NCBI RefSeq assembly: GCF_900129325.1
Contig: NZ_FQUP01000001.1
Span: 1,716,615 to 1,780,614 of the forward strand
Direction: 5' to 3'
Length of the DNA stretch: 64,000 nucleotides
Origin: Kaistia soli DSM 19436
Lineage (GTDB): Bacteria; Pseudomonadota; Alphaproteobacteria; Rhizobiales; Kaistiaceae
The notes beneath the pieces were generated by a model that saw nothing but the letters and a program-made list of their open reading frames with translations, was not told the origin of the DNA and searched no databases. Positions 20,719 through 30,100 of the stretch are shown in pieces. The position numbers and the translations under genes were made by a program. The first letter of the stretch is position 1. Each line of letters opens with the position of its first letter.

Positions 20719-21594
20719 TTATCGGGCGCGCTCGAGCGTCAGCGTCAGCCAGCCTTCCATCTCGCCGGAGCGGACGAGCTTGAGGCCCTCGGCCTCATAG
20801 GCGGCGGTCACGCTCGGTCCCTGGGCGGTGAGCAATCCCGAGAGCACGACCGTGCCACTGGCTGGATCGAGATGGCGAGCGATGTCGCCGGCGAGCGCGA
20901 TCAGCGGGCCTGCGAGGATATTGGCGATGATCAGCTCGAACGGCGCGTGGGCGGCGAAGACCGGATTGCCGAAACCTTCGGCCGTCTCGGCTTCGATCAG
21001 ATCGCCGACACCGTTGAGAACGGCGTTCTCCCGGGTGACGCGCGTCGCGACCGCGTCGATGTCGGTGGCCAGCACGCGCTTGCCGAAGGCCTTGGCAATC
21101 GCGATCGCCAGCACGCCGGTCCCGGTGCCGAGATCGAGAATAGATCCGAAGTCGCGCGCCGTGCAGATGCGGTCGATCTCGGCGAGGCAACCCGCCGTCG
21201 TGCCGTGATGGCCGGTGCCAAAGGCCTCGCCAGCCTCGATTTCGATCGCGATGTCGCCCGGCCGAATTTTCTCGCGGTCATGGCTACCGTGAACGAGGAA
21301 GCGACCGGCGCGGACGGGCCGCAACCCCTCCAGCGACTTCGCGACCCAGTCCTCGTCCGGCAGCGGCGCTACGGTGTAATGCGGCACGGAGCCTTTCATC
21401 GCGTCAGCGATCAGCGTCGCGAGGACGGTCTCGTCGGGCGCATCCTCGAAATAGATGTCGACAATCCAGCTCTTGTCAGCCTGCTCCGTCGTGGCGGCGG
21501 TCGGGAAATCGAGCTCTTCGCTGGCGCCGAGCGCCTCCACGAGGGCCTGCGCCATTTCTTCGGTCGCGACGGGGAGGGAGGCGATCAGGGTCAT
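20719..21594 (-). CDS. prmA: Ribosomal protein L11 methyltransferase
   Basis: 291 residues. Methylates ribosomal protein L11 with SAM. The N-terminal substrate-binding domain is followed by the hallmark EAGEAFGTGHHGTTAGCL, the SAM motif ILDLGTGTGVLAIA, ATDIDAVA, and the active-site IANILAGPLIALA (family N-x-x-x-x-P). It is leftward and divergent from the GNAT gene at 21701, with a 106-base shared promoter region. Confidence 0.95.
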   Translation of the reverse strand: MTLIASLPVATEEMAQALVEALGASEELDFPTAATTEQADKSWIVDIYFEDAPDETVLATLIADAMKGSVPHYTVAPLPDEDWVAKSLEGLRPVRAGRFLVHGSHDREKIRPGDIAIEIEAGEAFGTGHHGTTAGCLAEIDRICTARDFGSILDLGTGTGVLAIAIAKAFGKRVLATDIDAVATRVTRENAVLNGVGDLIEAETAEGFGNPVFAAHAPFELIIANILAGPLIALAGDIARHLDPASGTVVLSGLLTAQGPSVTAAYEAEGLKLVRSGEMEGWLTLTLERAR

Positions 21595-21700
21595 GCGAAT
21601 GGGTCTCTCGTGCGGCGCCTTGACTTGCGTGAAGGCCGGACTTCGGATTGGTGAGGCTTCATAGCCTCCGCCGCCGCCGAAGTGAAATCAGAAGAGACCC

Positions 21701-22096
21701 ATGACAGCTGTCGACATCCGCACCGATCCCCCGTTGGCCAACGCGAATCTCGCCGCATTATGGAGCGCAGCCTGGGGCAATACCGGGCCTGCCGATTTTC
21801 AGCCCATGCTGACGCACAGCCTCGTCTATCTCGGCGCCTATGACGGCACGCGGCTGGTCGGCTTCGTCCATGTCGCTTTCGATGGCGGCGTGCATGCCTT
21901 CCTGCTCGATCCGACCGTGCATCCCGATTGCCGCCGCACCGGCCTCGGAACGCGGCTCGTCACGGAAGCCGCGCGGCTTTCGGCCGAGCGCGGCGCTGAA
22001 TGGCTGCATGTCGATTACGAACCGCATCTCGCCGGTTTCTATGCCGGCTGCGGCTTTCGCGCGACAGAAGCGGGGCTGTTGCGGCTCACCCCCTAG
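21701..22096 (+). CDS. GNAT family N-acetyltransferase
   Basis: 131 residues, a single GNAT domain. Strand 4 is VGFVHVAFDGGVHAFLLDPTV, the acetyl-CoA loop is RRTGLGTRLVTEAARL (the Q/R-x-x-G-x-G/A pattern), and GFYAGCGFRATEAG is the C-terminal motif. Its substrate is unknown. Its last 11 bases overlap the 3' end of uvrD on the other strand. Confidence 0.88.
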   Translation: MTAVDIRTDPPLANANLAALWSAAWGNTGPADFQPMLTHSLVYLGAYDGTRLVGFVHVAFDGGVHAFLLDPTVHPDCRRTGLGTRLVTEAARLSAERGAEWLHVDYEPHLAGFYAGCGFRATEAGLLRLTP

Positions 22097-24434
22097 ATAC
22101 GAAGCTGTCGACGACTTTTTTCGGTCCGGTGGCGAAGTCAACCGTCAGCTTGTTGCCTTCGATCTCCAAGATGGTGCCGTAACCAAATTTCTGGTGAAAG
22201 ACCCGTTCGCCGCAGGCATAGGCGGAGGAGGGACCGGTCGATTTGGCGATGAGCTCGCCTTCGATCAGGCGCGAAGCGCCGCGCGAGGTCGACTGGGTGC
22301 CGGCGGCGCGATTCTTCTGCGCCCGCTGCCAGCCTGGCGTTGAATAGGTGTTGGCGAAGGGGTCGGCGCGGTCGAAGCGGCTGGCGCCATAATTGCCGAC
22401 GCCGCCGACATTGTATCCGCCATAGCTTGATGTCTGCTCGACGACGTCGACATGCTTGTCCGGCAGTTCGTCGAGGAAGCGCGAGGGCACGGAGGATTGC
22501 CAGAGACCGTGGATGCGGCGGTTGGAGGCGAACCAGATCAGCGCGCGCTGCTTGGCGCGCGTGATGCCGACATAGGCGAGGCGCCGCTCCTCCTCGAGGC
22601 CGGCGCGGCCGCTTTCGTCGAGCGTGCGCTGGCTCGGGAAGAGCCCTTCTTCCCAGCCCGGTAGGAAGACCGTCTCGAATTCGAGACCCTTTGCGGAATG
22701 CAGCGTCATGATCGACACTGCGTCGTTGCTGTCGGCGCTGTCGCGGTCCATCACGAGCGCAATATGCTCAAGGAAGCCTTCGAGCGACTCGAACTCTTCC
22801 ATCGAGCGGATCAGTTCCTTGAGATTATCGAGCCGCCCGGGAGCATCGGCCGAGCGGTCCTGCTGCCACATCTCGGTGTAGCCGCTCTCGTCGAGGATGA
22901 TCTCGGCGAGTTCCGTATGCTTGATCACGCCGAGCTTGCCGCGCCAGCGCGCGAAGGCCGCGACGAGATCGCGCAGCGAGGTACGGGCCTTGGCGCCGAT
23001 CTCGCTCGTTAGCGTCAATTCCTCGGCCGCCTGCAGGATTGGGATCTGGCGGGCGCGCGCATGGTCGTGCAGCAGGCGCACCGTCGTCTCGCCGATGCCG
23101 CGGCGCGGCGTATTGACGATGCGCTCGAAGGCGAGGTCGTCGCCGGGCTGCATGACGATGCGCAGATAGGCGAGGGCGTCGCGGATTTCCTGCCGCTCAT
23201 AGAAGCGTGGGCCGCCGATGACGCGATAGGACAGGCCGAGCTGGATGAAGCGCTCCTCGAACGAGCGCATCTGGAACGAGGCGCGCACCAGGATCGCCAT
23301 CTCGTTCAGCGCATGGCCGCGGCGCTGCAGAGTCTCGATCTCCTCGCCCACCGCGCGTGCCTCTTCCTCCGAATCCCACGACGATGCGACCTGCACTTTG
23401 GCGGCATCTGGGTCGGTGGCGTCGGTGAACAGCGTCTTGCCGAGCCGTCCCTCATTATGGGTGATGAGATGCGAGGCGGCCCCAAGGATATGGCTGGTCG
23501 AACGATAATTGCGTTCGAGCCGGATCACCACCGCGCCCGGAAAGTCCTTCTCGAAGCGCAGAATGTTGTCGACCTCGGCGCCGCGCCAGCCATAGATCGA
23601 CTGGTCATCGTCGCCAACGCAGCAGATATTGCGCCGGCCCTGTGCCAGTAGCCGCAGCCAGAGGTATTGCGCGACATTGGTGTCCTGATACTCGTCGACC
23701 AGCATGTACTGGAAACGCTGGTGATACTCGGCGAGGACGTCGGGATGCTCTCGGAAAAGGCGGAGATTCTCGAGAAGCAGATCGCCAAAATCGCAGGCAT
23801 TCAGGACCTTCATCCGGTCCTGATAGGCCGCGTAGAGCTTCAGCGCCTTGCCACTGGCAAAGCCGCCGCCATCGCCCGGCGGAACATCCTTCGGCGAAAG
23901 GCCACGATTCTTCCAGCTGTCGATGAGACCCGCCAGTTGCTTGGCCGGCCAGCGCTTCTCGTCGATGCCCTCCGCCTGGATTACCTGCTTCATCAGGCGA
24001 ACCTGATCGTCGGCATCGAGAATGGTGAAATTCGGCTTCAAGCCGACCATCTCGGCATGGCGGCGCAGGATGCGCACGCCGATCGAGTGGAACGTTCCGA
24101 GCCAGGCCATGCCCTCGACCGCCGGGCCGATCAGGTCGCCGATGCGGTGGCGCATCTCGCGGGCCGCCTTATTGGTGAAAGTCACCGCGAGGATCTGGCT
24201 CGGGCGCGCCTTGCCGGTCGCGAGGAGATGGCCAATACGCGTCGTCAGCACGCGCGTCTTGCCCGTTCCGGCGCCGGCCAGCACCAGCACCGGTCCTTCC
24301 GTCGTCTCGACGGCAAGACGCTGTTCGGAGTTGAGGCGGACCAGATAATCCGGCTGCGAACGGGCGCCAAGGGCGCGCGCGGCGATGCCGCCCGGCCGCG
24401 GCCCGGGAGCCTCGTGGTCGAACGGGTCTGTCAT
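22086..24434 (-). CDS. uvrD: UvrD/PcrA-type superfamily 1 DNA helicase
   Basis: 782 residues. A 3'-5' DNA helicase of mismatch and excision repair. Motifs in order: Q motif LNSEQRLAV, Walker A AGAGTGKT, VTFTNKAAREM, Walker B VDEYQDTN, QSIYGWRGA, RLERNYRS, MTLHSAKGLEFETVFLPGWE and EERRLAYVGITRAK. The C-terminal 60-80 residues form the Tudor-like tail (VFHQKFGYGTILEIEGNKL) known to bind RNA polymerase in PcrA and UvrD. It starts 182 bases from the divergent dehydrogenase gene. Confidence 0.95.
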   Translation of the reverse strand: MTDPFDHEAPGPRPGGIAARALGARSQPDYLVRLNSEQRLAVETTEGPVLVLAGAGTGKTRVLTTRIGHLLATGKARPSQILAVTFTNKAAREMRHRIGDLIGPAVEGMAWLGTFHSIGVRILRRHAEMVGLKPNFTILDADDQVRLMKQVIQAEGIDEKRWPAKQLAGLIDSWKNRGLSPKDVPPGDGGGFASGKALKLYAAYQDRMKVLNACDFGDLLLENLRLFREHPDVLAEYHQRFQYMLVDEYQDTNVAQYLWLRLLAQGRRNICCVGDDDQSIYGWRGAEVDNILRFEKDFPGAVVIRLERNYRSTSHILGAASHLITHNEGRLGKTLFTDATDPDAAKVQVASSWDSEEEARAVGEEIETLQRRGHALNEMAILVRASFQMRSFEERFIQLGLSYRVIGGPRFYERQEIRDALAYLRIVMQPGDDLAFERIVNTPRRGIGETTVRLLHDHARARQIPILQAAEELTLTSEIGAKARTSLRDLVAAFARWRGKLGVIKHTELAEIILDESGYTEMWQQDRSADAPGRLDNLKELIRSMEEFESLEGFLEHIALVMDRDSADSNDAVSIMTLHSAKGLEFETVFLPGWEEGLFPSQRTLDESGRAGLEEERRLAYVGITRAKQRALIWFASNRRIHGLWQSSVPSRFLDELPDKHVDVVEQTSSYGGYNVGGVGNYGASRFDRADPFANTYSTPGWQRAQKNRAAGTQSTSRGASRLIEGELIAKSTGPSSAYACGERVFHQKFGYGTILEIEGNKLTVDFATGPKKVVDSFVSRG

Positions 24435-24616
24435 GCGAGGGCCCGCATGCGATTCGGAAACGTGAACATAGCGCGAATATGGAGCGTTGCCGCCGCTCTT
24501 TCCAGCAAGAGCACCGCATCAGTGCCATGGTGATGGCGTTCTATGGACCAGGTCGCGTAGAGGAAGGCGCCTGCGGCCGGCTGGCCGGGGCGCCGCAACC
24601 TGTGGAGAAGATGACG

Positions 24617-25594
24617 ATGCGTGCAGCGATCCATGAGACATTCGGCGACCCGGCTGAAGTCCTGAAGGCCGGCGAGCGGCCGATGCCAGAGCCCGGCGCC
24701 GGCGAGATACGGGTCCGCTTGGTCCTGTCGCCCATCCACAATCATGATCTTTGGACCGTGCGGGGGGACTATGGCTACAAGCCAACTCTTCCGGCCATTG
24801 GCGGCACCGAGGCGCTCGGCATCGTCGATGCGCTCGGCGAAGGCGTCTCGGCGCCCCCCATAGGCACGCGCGTCGTGATCGCGGGGGTTAACGGCGTCTG
24901 GGCAGAGTATTTCCTGGCGCCGGCTGCGCGGGCCATCCCGCTGCCTGATGCGATCGACGACGCGACGGCCTGCCAATTGATCGCCATGCCGCTCAGCGCC
25001 CTGATGCTGCTCGAGGATCTGAGGCTCCAATCCGGCCAGTGGCTCGTGCAAAACGCGGCGAATGGCGCGGTCGGCCGCCTCGTCTCGACCTTCGCCAAGA
25101 CGCGCGGCCTCAACGTCGTCGGCCTCGTCCGTCGCGCCGCTGGCGTCGCCGAGTTGGCCGATCTCGGCATCGACAACATCGTCTCGACAGCTGAGCCGGG
25201 CTGGGAGCGGCGGGTCGCGGCAATCACGGGCGGCGCACCGATCCTTCGGGGCATCGAATCGGTCGGTGGTGAGGCCTCGCGCCAGATGTTGTCGCTGCTG
25301 GCGCCTGGCGGACGCCTCATCTCCTTCGGCTCGATGAGCGGCGCACCCCTTCTCGTTCCGTCGGGCGATCTCATTTTCCGCCAGATTACGGTTGAAGGCT
25401 TCTGGGGCGCCACACGCTCGGCCGCGACGCCGCGCGAGGACATGGCGCGCATGATCGGCGACCTGATCCGCTTTGCCGCGACAGGCACGCTGCGCCTGGA
25501 ACTCGACGAAATCTTCACGCTCGAAGAAGTCGGAGAGGCCGCGGCGGCCAGCGACCGGCCGGGACGCAGCGGCAAGATCGCGCTTCGCCCCTGA
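24617..25594 (+). CDS. Enoyl-reductase-like zinc-binding dehydrogenase family protein
   Basis: 325 residues, medium-chain dehydrogenase/reductase without the structural zinc cysteines. The GroES-like part has PEPGAGEIRVRLVLSPIHNHDLWTV region; the cofactor motif QNAANGAVGRLVS followed by VVGLVRR is the pattern of 2-enoyl thioester reductases (ETR/MECR), which prefer NADPH. Start chosen at ATG 24617, about nine bases after GGAGA; ATG 24611 is also possible. The frame to 24479 is an artefact. It may reduce an enoyl-CoA or quinone; substrate not known. Confidence 0.85.
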   Translation: MRAAIHETFGDPAEVLKAGERPMPEPGAGEIRVRLVLSPIHNHDLWTVRGDYGYKPTLPAIGGTEALGIVDALGEGVSAPPIGTRVVIAGVNGVWAEYFLAPAARAIPLPDAIDDATACQLIAMPLSALMLLEDLRLQSGQWLVQNAANGAVGRLVSTFAKTRGLNVVGLVRRAAGVAELADLGIDNIVSTAEPGWERRVAAITGGAPILRGIESVGGEASRQMLSLLAPGGRLISFGSMSGAPLLVPSGDLIFRQITVEGFWGATRSAATPREDMARMIGDLIRFAATGTLRLELDEIFTLEEVGEAAAASDRPGRSGKIALRP

Positions 25595-25696
25595 ACATCG
25601 TCGCGGGGCCGAGGAAGTCTTTGGCGTCGCTGGATGATTTTGCTAGGTTGCCGCCACCCGCCCTGGGCGGTGATCGGTTGAGGGGAGCATGTTGGC

Positions 25697-27094
25697 ATGA
25701 GCGTTTCGGCATTGCGCAGTAAGGGCGGTCTCGCCGATGCGCTTGGCCGTCTGGAGCTGCGCTTCGGCGCCCGCTTCAGCCGTGGCGCGGAACTGCGCCG
25801 ACAACATGCCAACACCGTCAACTGGCTGCCCAACGAGCCGGCCGATGCCGTCGTCTTCGTCGAGACGACGGAGGAGGTCGCCGAACTGGTGAGGATTTGT
25901 GCCGAGCATCGCGTGCCCGTCGTTCCGTTCGGCACCGGCACAGGCCTCGAGGGCCATGTCAACGCGCCGCTCGGTGGCGTGTCCGTCGATCTGTCGCGCA
26001 TGAACAACGTCATCGCCGTACGGCCCGAGGATCTCGACTGCACCGTCGAGGCGGGTGTCACGCGACGCCAGCTCAACGACTATCTGCGTGATCAAGGGCT
26101 TTTCTTCCCGATCGATCCTGGCGCCGATGCGAGCCTCGGCGGCATGGCGGCGACGCGCGCATCCGGCACCAACGCCGTGCGCTACGGGACGATGCGCGAC
26201 AGCGTCGTCAACCTGACAGCCGTGATGGCCGACGGCACGATCATCCATACAGCGCGGCGGGCGCGGAAATCCTCCGCCGGCTACGACCTGACGCGTCTGC
26301 TCGTCGGCTCGGAGGGAACCCTTGGCATCATCACCGAGGTAACGCTCCGGCTCTCCGGCATTCCCGAGGCGATCGCGGCGGGCGTCTGCGCGTTTCGAAG
26401 TGTCGAGGATGCCTGCAACGCCACGATCCTCACCATCCAGAGCGGCATTCCCATCGCGCGCATCGAGCTGCTCGACGCGCTCATGGTCCGCGCCACCAAC
26501 GATTTCGCCGGCCTCGGCCTCCCTGCGACGCCACATCTCTTTGTCGAATTCCATGGGTCGGCGGCCTCGGTCGAGGAGCAGGCGCGGCAATTCGGCGAGA
26601 TCGCGGCCGCGTTTGGTGGCGGCAGCTTCCAGTCGGCGACAAGGCCCGAGGATCGCACCAAGCTCTGGCAGGCTCGCCACGACGCCTATTTCGCCGCGAA
26701 GGGCCTGCGTCCCGGTGCGTCGGTGATCGCGACCGACGCCTGCGTACCGATCTCCCGCCTTGCCGAATGCGTCGCGGAGACCCAGGCGGACATCGCGGAA
26801 ACGGGTCTGATCGCCCCGATCGTCGGCCATGTCGGAGACGGCAATTTCCACGTCCAGATGATGGTTGATACCGCCAATCCGCATGAGGTCGAGCTCGCCG
26901 AGCATTTTCTCGGGCGTCTTGCCAAGCGGGCCATCTCAATGGACGGCACCTGCACGGGCGAGCATGGCGTCGGCCAGGGCAAGCGCAAATATCTGGCGCT
27001 CGAGCATGGGCCGGCGCTCGGTGTGATGCGCAGCATCAAGGCGGCGCTCGATCCGCTCGGCATTCTCAACCCCGGCAAGGTGCTGCCCGAGTAA
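25697..27094 (+). CDS. FAD-linked D-lactate dehydrogenase / glycolate oxidase GlcD family
   Basis: 465 residues. The N-terminal PCMH FAD domain has VVPFGTGTGLEGHVNAP, VDLSRMNNV, DPGADASLGGMAATRASGTN and YDLTRLLVGSEGTLGIITE. The C-terminal domain has the catalytic metal site IGHVGDGNFHVQ-type segment (GHVGDGNFH) and GEHGVGQGKRKYL. This is the soluble or peripheral LDHD-like type that passes electrons to cytochrome c or an electron-transfer flavoprotein. The closest match in pattern is D-lactate or D-2-hydroxyacid dehydrogenase. It is followed after 31 bases by the AsmA gene. Confidence 0.92.
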   Translation: MSVSALRSKGGLADALGRLELRFGARFSRGAELRRQHANTVNWLPNEPADAVVFVETTEEVAELVRICAEHRVPVVPFGTGTGLEGHVNAPLGGVSVDLSRMNNVIAVRPEDLDCTVEAGVTRRQLNDYLRDQGLFFPIDPGADASLGGMAATRASGTNAVRYGTMRDSVVNLTAVMADGTIIHTARRARKSSAGYDLTRLLVGSEGTLGIITEVTLRLSGIPEAIAAGVCAFRSVEDACNATILTIQSGIPIARIELLDALMVRATNDFAGLGLPATPHLFVEFHGSAASVEEQARQFGEIAAAFGGGSFQSATRPEDRTKLWQARHDAYFAAKGLRPGASVIATDACVPISRLAECVAETQADIAETGLIAPIVGHVGDGNFHVQMMVDTANPHEVELAEHFLGRLAKRAISMDGTCTGEHGVGQGKRKYLALEHGPALGVMRSIKAALDPLGILNPGKVLPE

Positions 27095-27125
27095 ATCGGG
27101 CGCCGGTCGACGCAAGGAGGCGGAC

Positions 27126-30100
27126 CTGAGCAGGCTCTACCTGTTCTTCGGTGGCTTGATCATCGCCGTGCTGTTCGCGGCGCTGGTCGTGCCGCTGTTC
27201 GTCGACTGGAACAGCTATCGATCGAGCTTCGAGCGGCAGGCCGCGACGATTTTCGGCCAGCCGGTTCATGTCGGCGGAACGGTCAGCGCCACCGTGCTGC
27301 CGATGCCTTCGCTCGTCTTTACCGATGTGCGCGTTGGTGGCACCGCCGAGCAGCCAATGCTGCGCGCCGATCGCTTTGCCATGCGCATCGAACTCATTCC
27401 GCTGATCACCGGCGACGTGAAGGTCGCGGAGATGCAGATCGACCGGCCCGAGCTTGCAGTGACGGTCGATGATGACGGCAAGGTCGACTGGCTGCAGCGG
27501 AGCGCGGCATCGGCATCGCTGAACCCGGACGCAGTGTCGTTGCAGCATGTGACGCTGAGGAACGGCTCGATCAGCTATCTCGATAGCCGTTCGGGCCGCG
27601 TTGTCGCGTTCGATCATATCGATGCGACGGTCGATGCACGCTCACTGCTCGGCCCCTGGAAGATCGACGGGCGCCTGGAGAATGAAGGCCGTGCGTCGGC
27701 CGTGCATATCGCCAGTGGACGACGCGAGGCGGATGGCTCGCTGCGGGTGAAACTCGACGTCGTCCCGGCTGACCTGCCCGTGACGCTTTCGGCCGAAGGT
27801 CTTGTCAACGAAGATGCGAAGGGCCTCGGTTGGTCTGGCACGTTCAATCTCGCCGAAGTTGTCGCGCCCGTGCAGGGCGAAGCAAAGCCGCAGCCGGGCT
27901 GGCGCGCCGCGGGTGGCTTCGAGCTGCGCCCGGACCTATTGCGCCTGCCTGAACTGACACTTGCGGATGGTCCCGACGATCGGCCGTTCAGCCTGACCGG
28001 GGCCGCAACCATCGCGCTTGGCGAAGACATGCGTTTCGATGCGGTGCTGAAGTCGCGCCAGGTCGATCTCGATCGCTCGATCGGCAAGGGACCAAACGAA
28101 CCCGTCGACGTGAATGCGGCCGGCGGCGCATTGGTGGCCGCCTTGGCCACCCTGCCACGGCCACCCATTCCGGGACGCATCGGCTTCGATGTTCCCGGCA
28201 TCGTCGTTGGTGGCTCTGTCGTCCAGAATCTGCAGTTCGATGCAGCGACCGACGGCAAGGGCTGGCGGATCGAGGAACTGGCGGCTGACCTTCCGGGCCG
28301 GACTCGACTTTCGGCCGATGGCACAGTCGAGACCGCGCCGAAGGTCCGGTTCGTCGGCGGCGTCCGCGTCGCTTCCGAGCAGCCGTCGATTTTCGCCGCC
28401 TGGTGGCGTGGCGGTCCTGCGGGAACGCGGCTGCCGCTGCAGCCCTTCGACATGTCCGGTCAGGTCGACATCGCGCCCGAACAGATCCGCATCACCGGAA
28501 TGTCGGCCCGGATGCAAGGCTCGAATATCCGGGGCGCGCTCGATTGGCAGCGCGATTCCGCCGGACAACGCGCGCTGACGATCGATGTGAAGGCCGACCG
28601 GTTCGACTATGATCAGGCCGCCTCGCTGACCGAGCTCTTTGCCGGGCGGAGTGTGACAGCGCAAGGCGGGCTTGCCGACAGCTTCCGCGTCAAGCTGGCG
28701 GCCGGGACCTTCATTGCCGGCGACACGACACTGTCCGACGTGTCGGCCGATGGCGGCTATGCCGGCGGGGTGCTCACGGCGACCCGTTTCTCGGTCGGTG
28801 ATCTCGCGGGTGCTGCACTGCAGGCGAGCGGCCGCCTTGCCGATCTCGACACGACGCCGAGCGGCCAGGTCTCGGCCTCCATCGATGCCAGCGACCTGCG
28901 CGGCGTGGCCGATGTCGTCGAACGGATCCTGCCCGGATCGGGCTTTGCCGCCTGGCTCGGCGCTGCGGCGCCGGCTCTGCACGATGCCAAACTATCGGCG
29001 GTCGCCAATGCAGAGGCCGTCGACGGCATAACCAATGCCAATCTCACGCTGAACGGCAGCGCCGGCGGCAGCGCGATCGACGTCGCGCTCGGCCTTTCCG
29101 GCTCGCCGGCGGACTGGCATGACGGGTCGTTCAAATTGTCGGCCGCGATTGAAAACCCTGATGCGGGCGCCGCGCTCAGGCAATTCGGCTTCGCCGCTGA
29201 GCCGGTTGAGACGCCGGGCATGCTCCGCCTGACGATCGAAGGCGGCGGCGCCCTTTCCAACGGCGTGCCGCTCAACCTGAAGGGCGAGGTGGCGGGCCTC
29301 GGCTATGCGGTCTTGGGCAATCTCTCGGTCGACGAGAGCCGTACGCCGCATTTTGCCGGCAAGGCGACACTGGCCGGCGCGGATGCTGGCCCGTTTGTCG
29401 GCCTGTTGACAGGGCCGGTTCCAGGGCTCGCGTCGCCGTCGCCGATCGACGTAGCGGCGACGCTCGACATCGCACCCGGCCGTCTGGCGCTCGCCTTCGA
29501 CAAGGCGACACTCGGGCAGGCCGCGGCCAGTGGATCGCTGACATTCGCGAGGACCGGCGCGCGATGGGGGCTCGATGGCGACCTTTCTCTCGATCAACTC
29601 GATCTCGCTTTGGCAGCTGGGCTGGGCTTTGGCATAGCGCCCGAGGGAGGCGATGGAGGCTGGTCCGATGTGCCTTTCGGCAGGCCGGTGTTGCCTGGCA
29701 TCGACGGGGCCGTTGACATCAAGGCCGCGCGGCTGGATCTCGCCGATGGTCTCTCCGTCGCCAATGCCATTGTGAGTGCTCGCCTTGCCGGCGGGCGGAC
29801 CGACTATGCGCTTTCGGCCGGCGACTTTGCCGGCGGTACGGCAACAGGTGCGCTGTCGATCGACAATCAGGACGGCTCTGCAACGGTTTCCGGCCAGTTC
29901 GAGATCAAGGACGCCGCGCTCGGGTCGCTCACCTGGCAACAGGACGGCAAGCCGGTGCTCACCGCGCCGCTTGACATTTCCGGTCAGTTCGAAGGCAGCG
30001 GCCGTTCATTGGCCGGAGTCGTTGCTACGCTTTCGGGCGGCGGATCCCTGCATGCGGGCGCGGGCACAGTTGCGGGTCTCGATCCGCGCGCTTTCGGGGC

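Noticed and set aside
25643-26905. Two long reverse-strand frames over the dehydrogenase and D-lactate dehydrogenase genes
   Set aside because: Shadow frames of well-defined enzymes on the forward strand.
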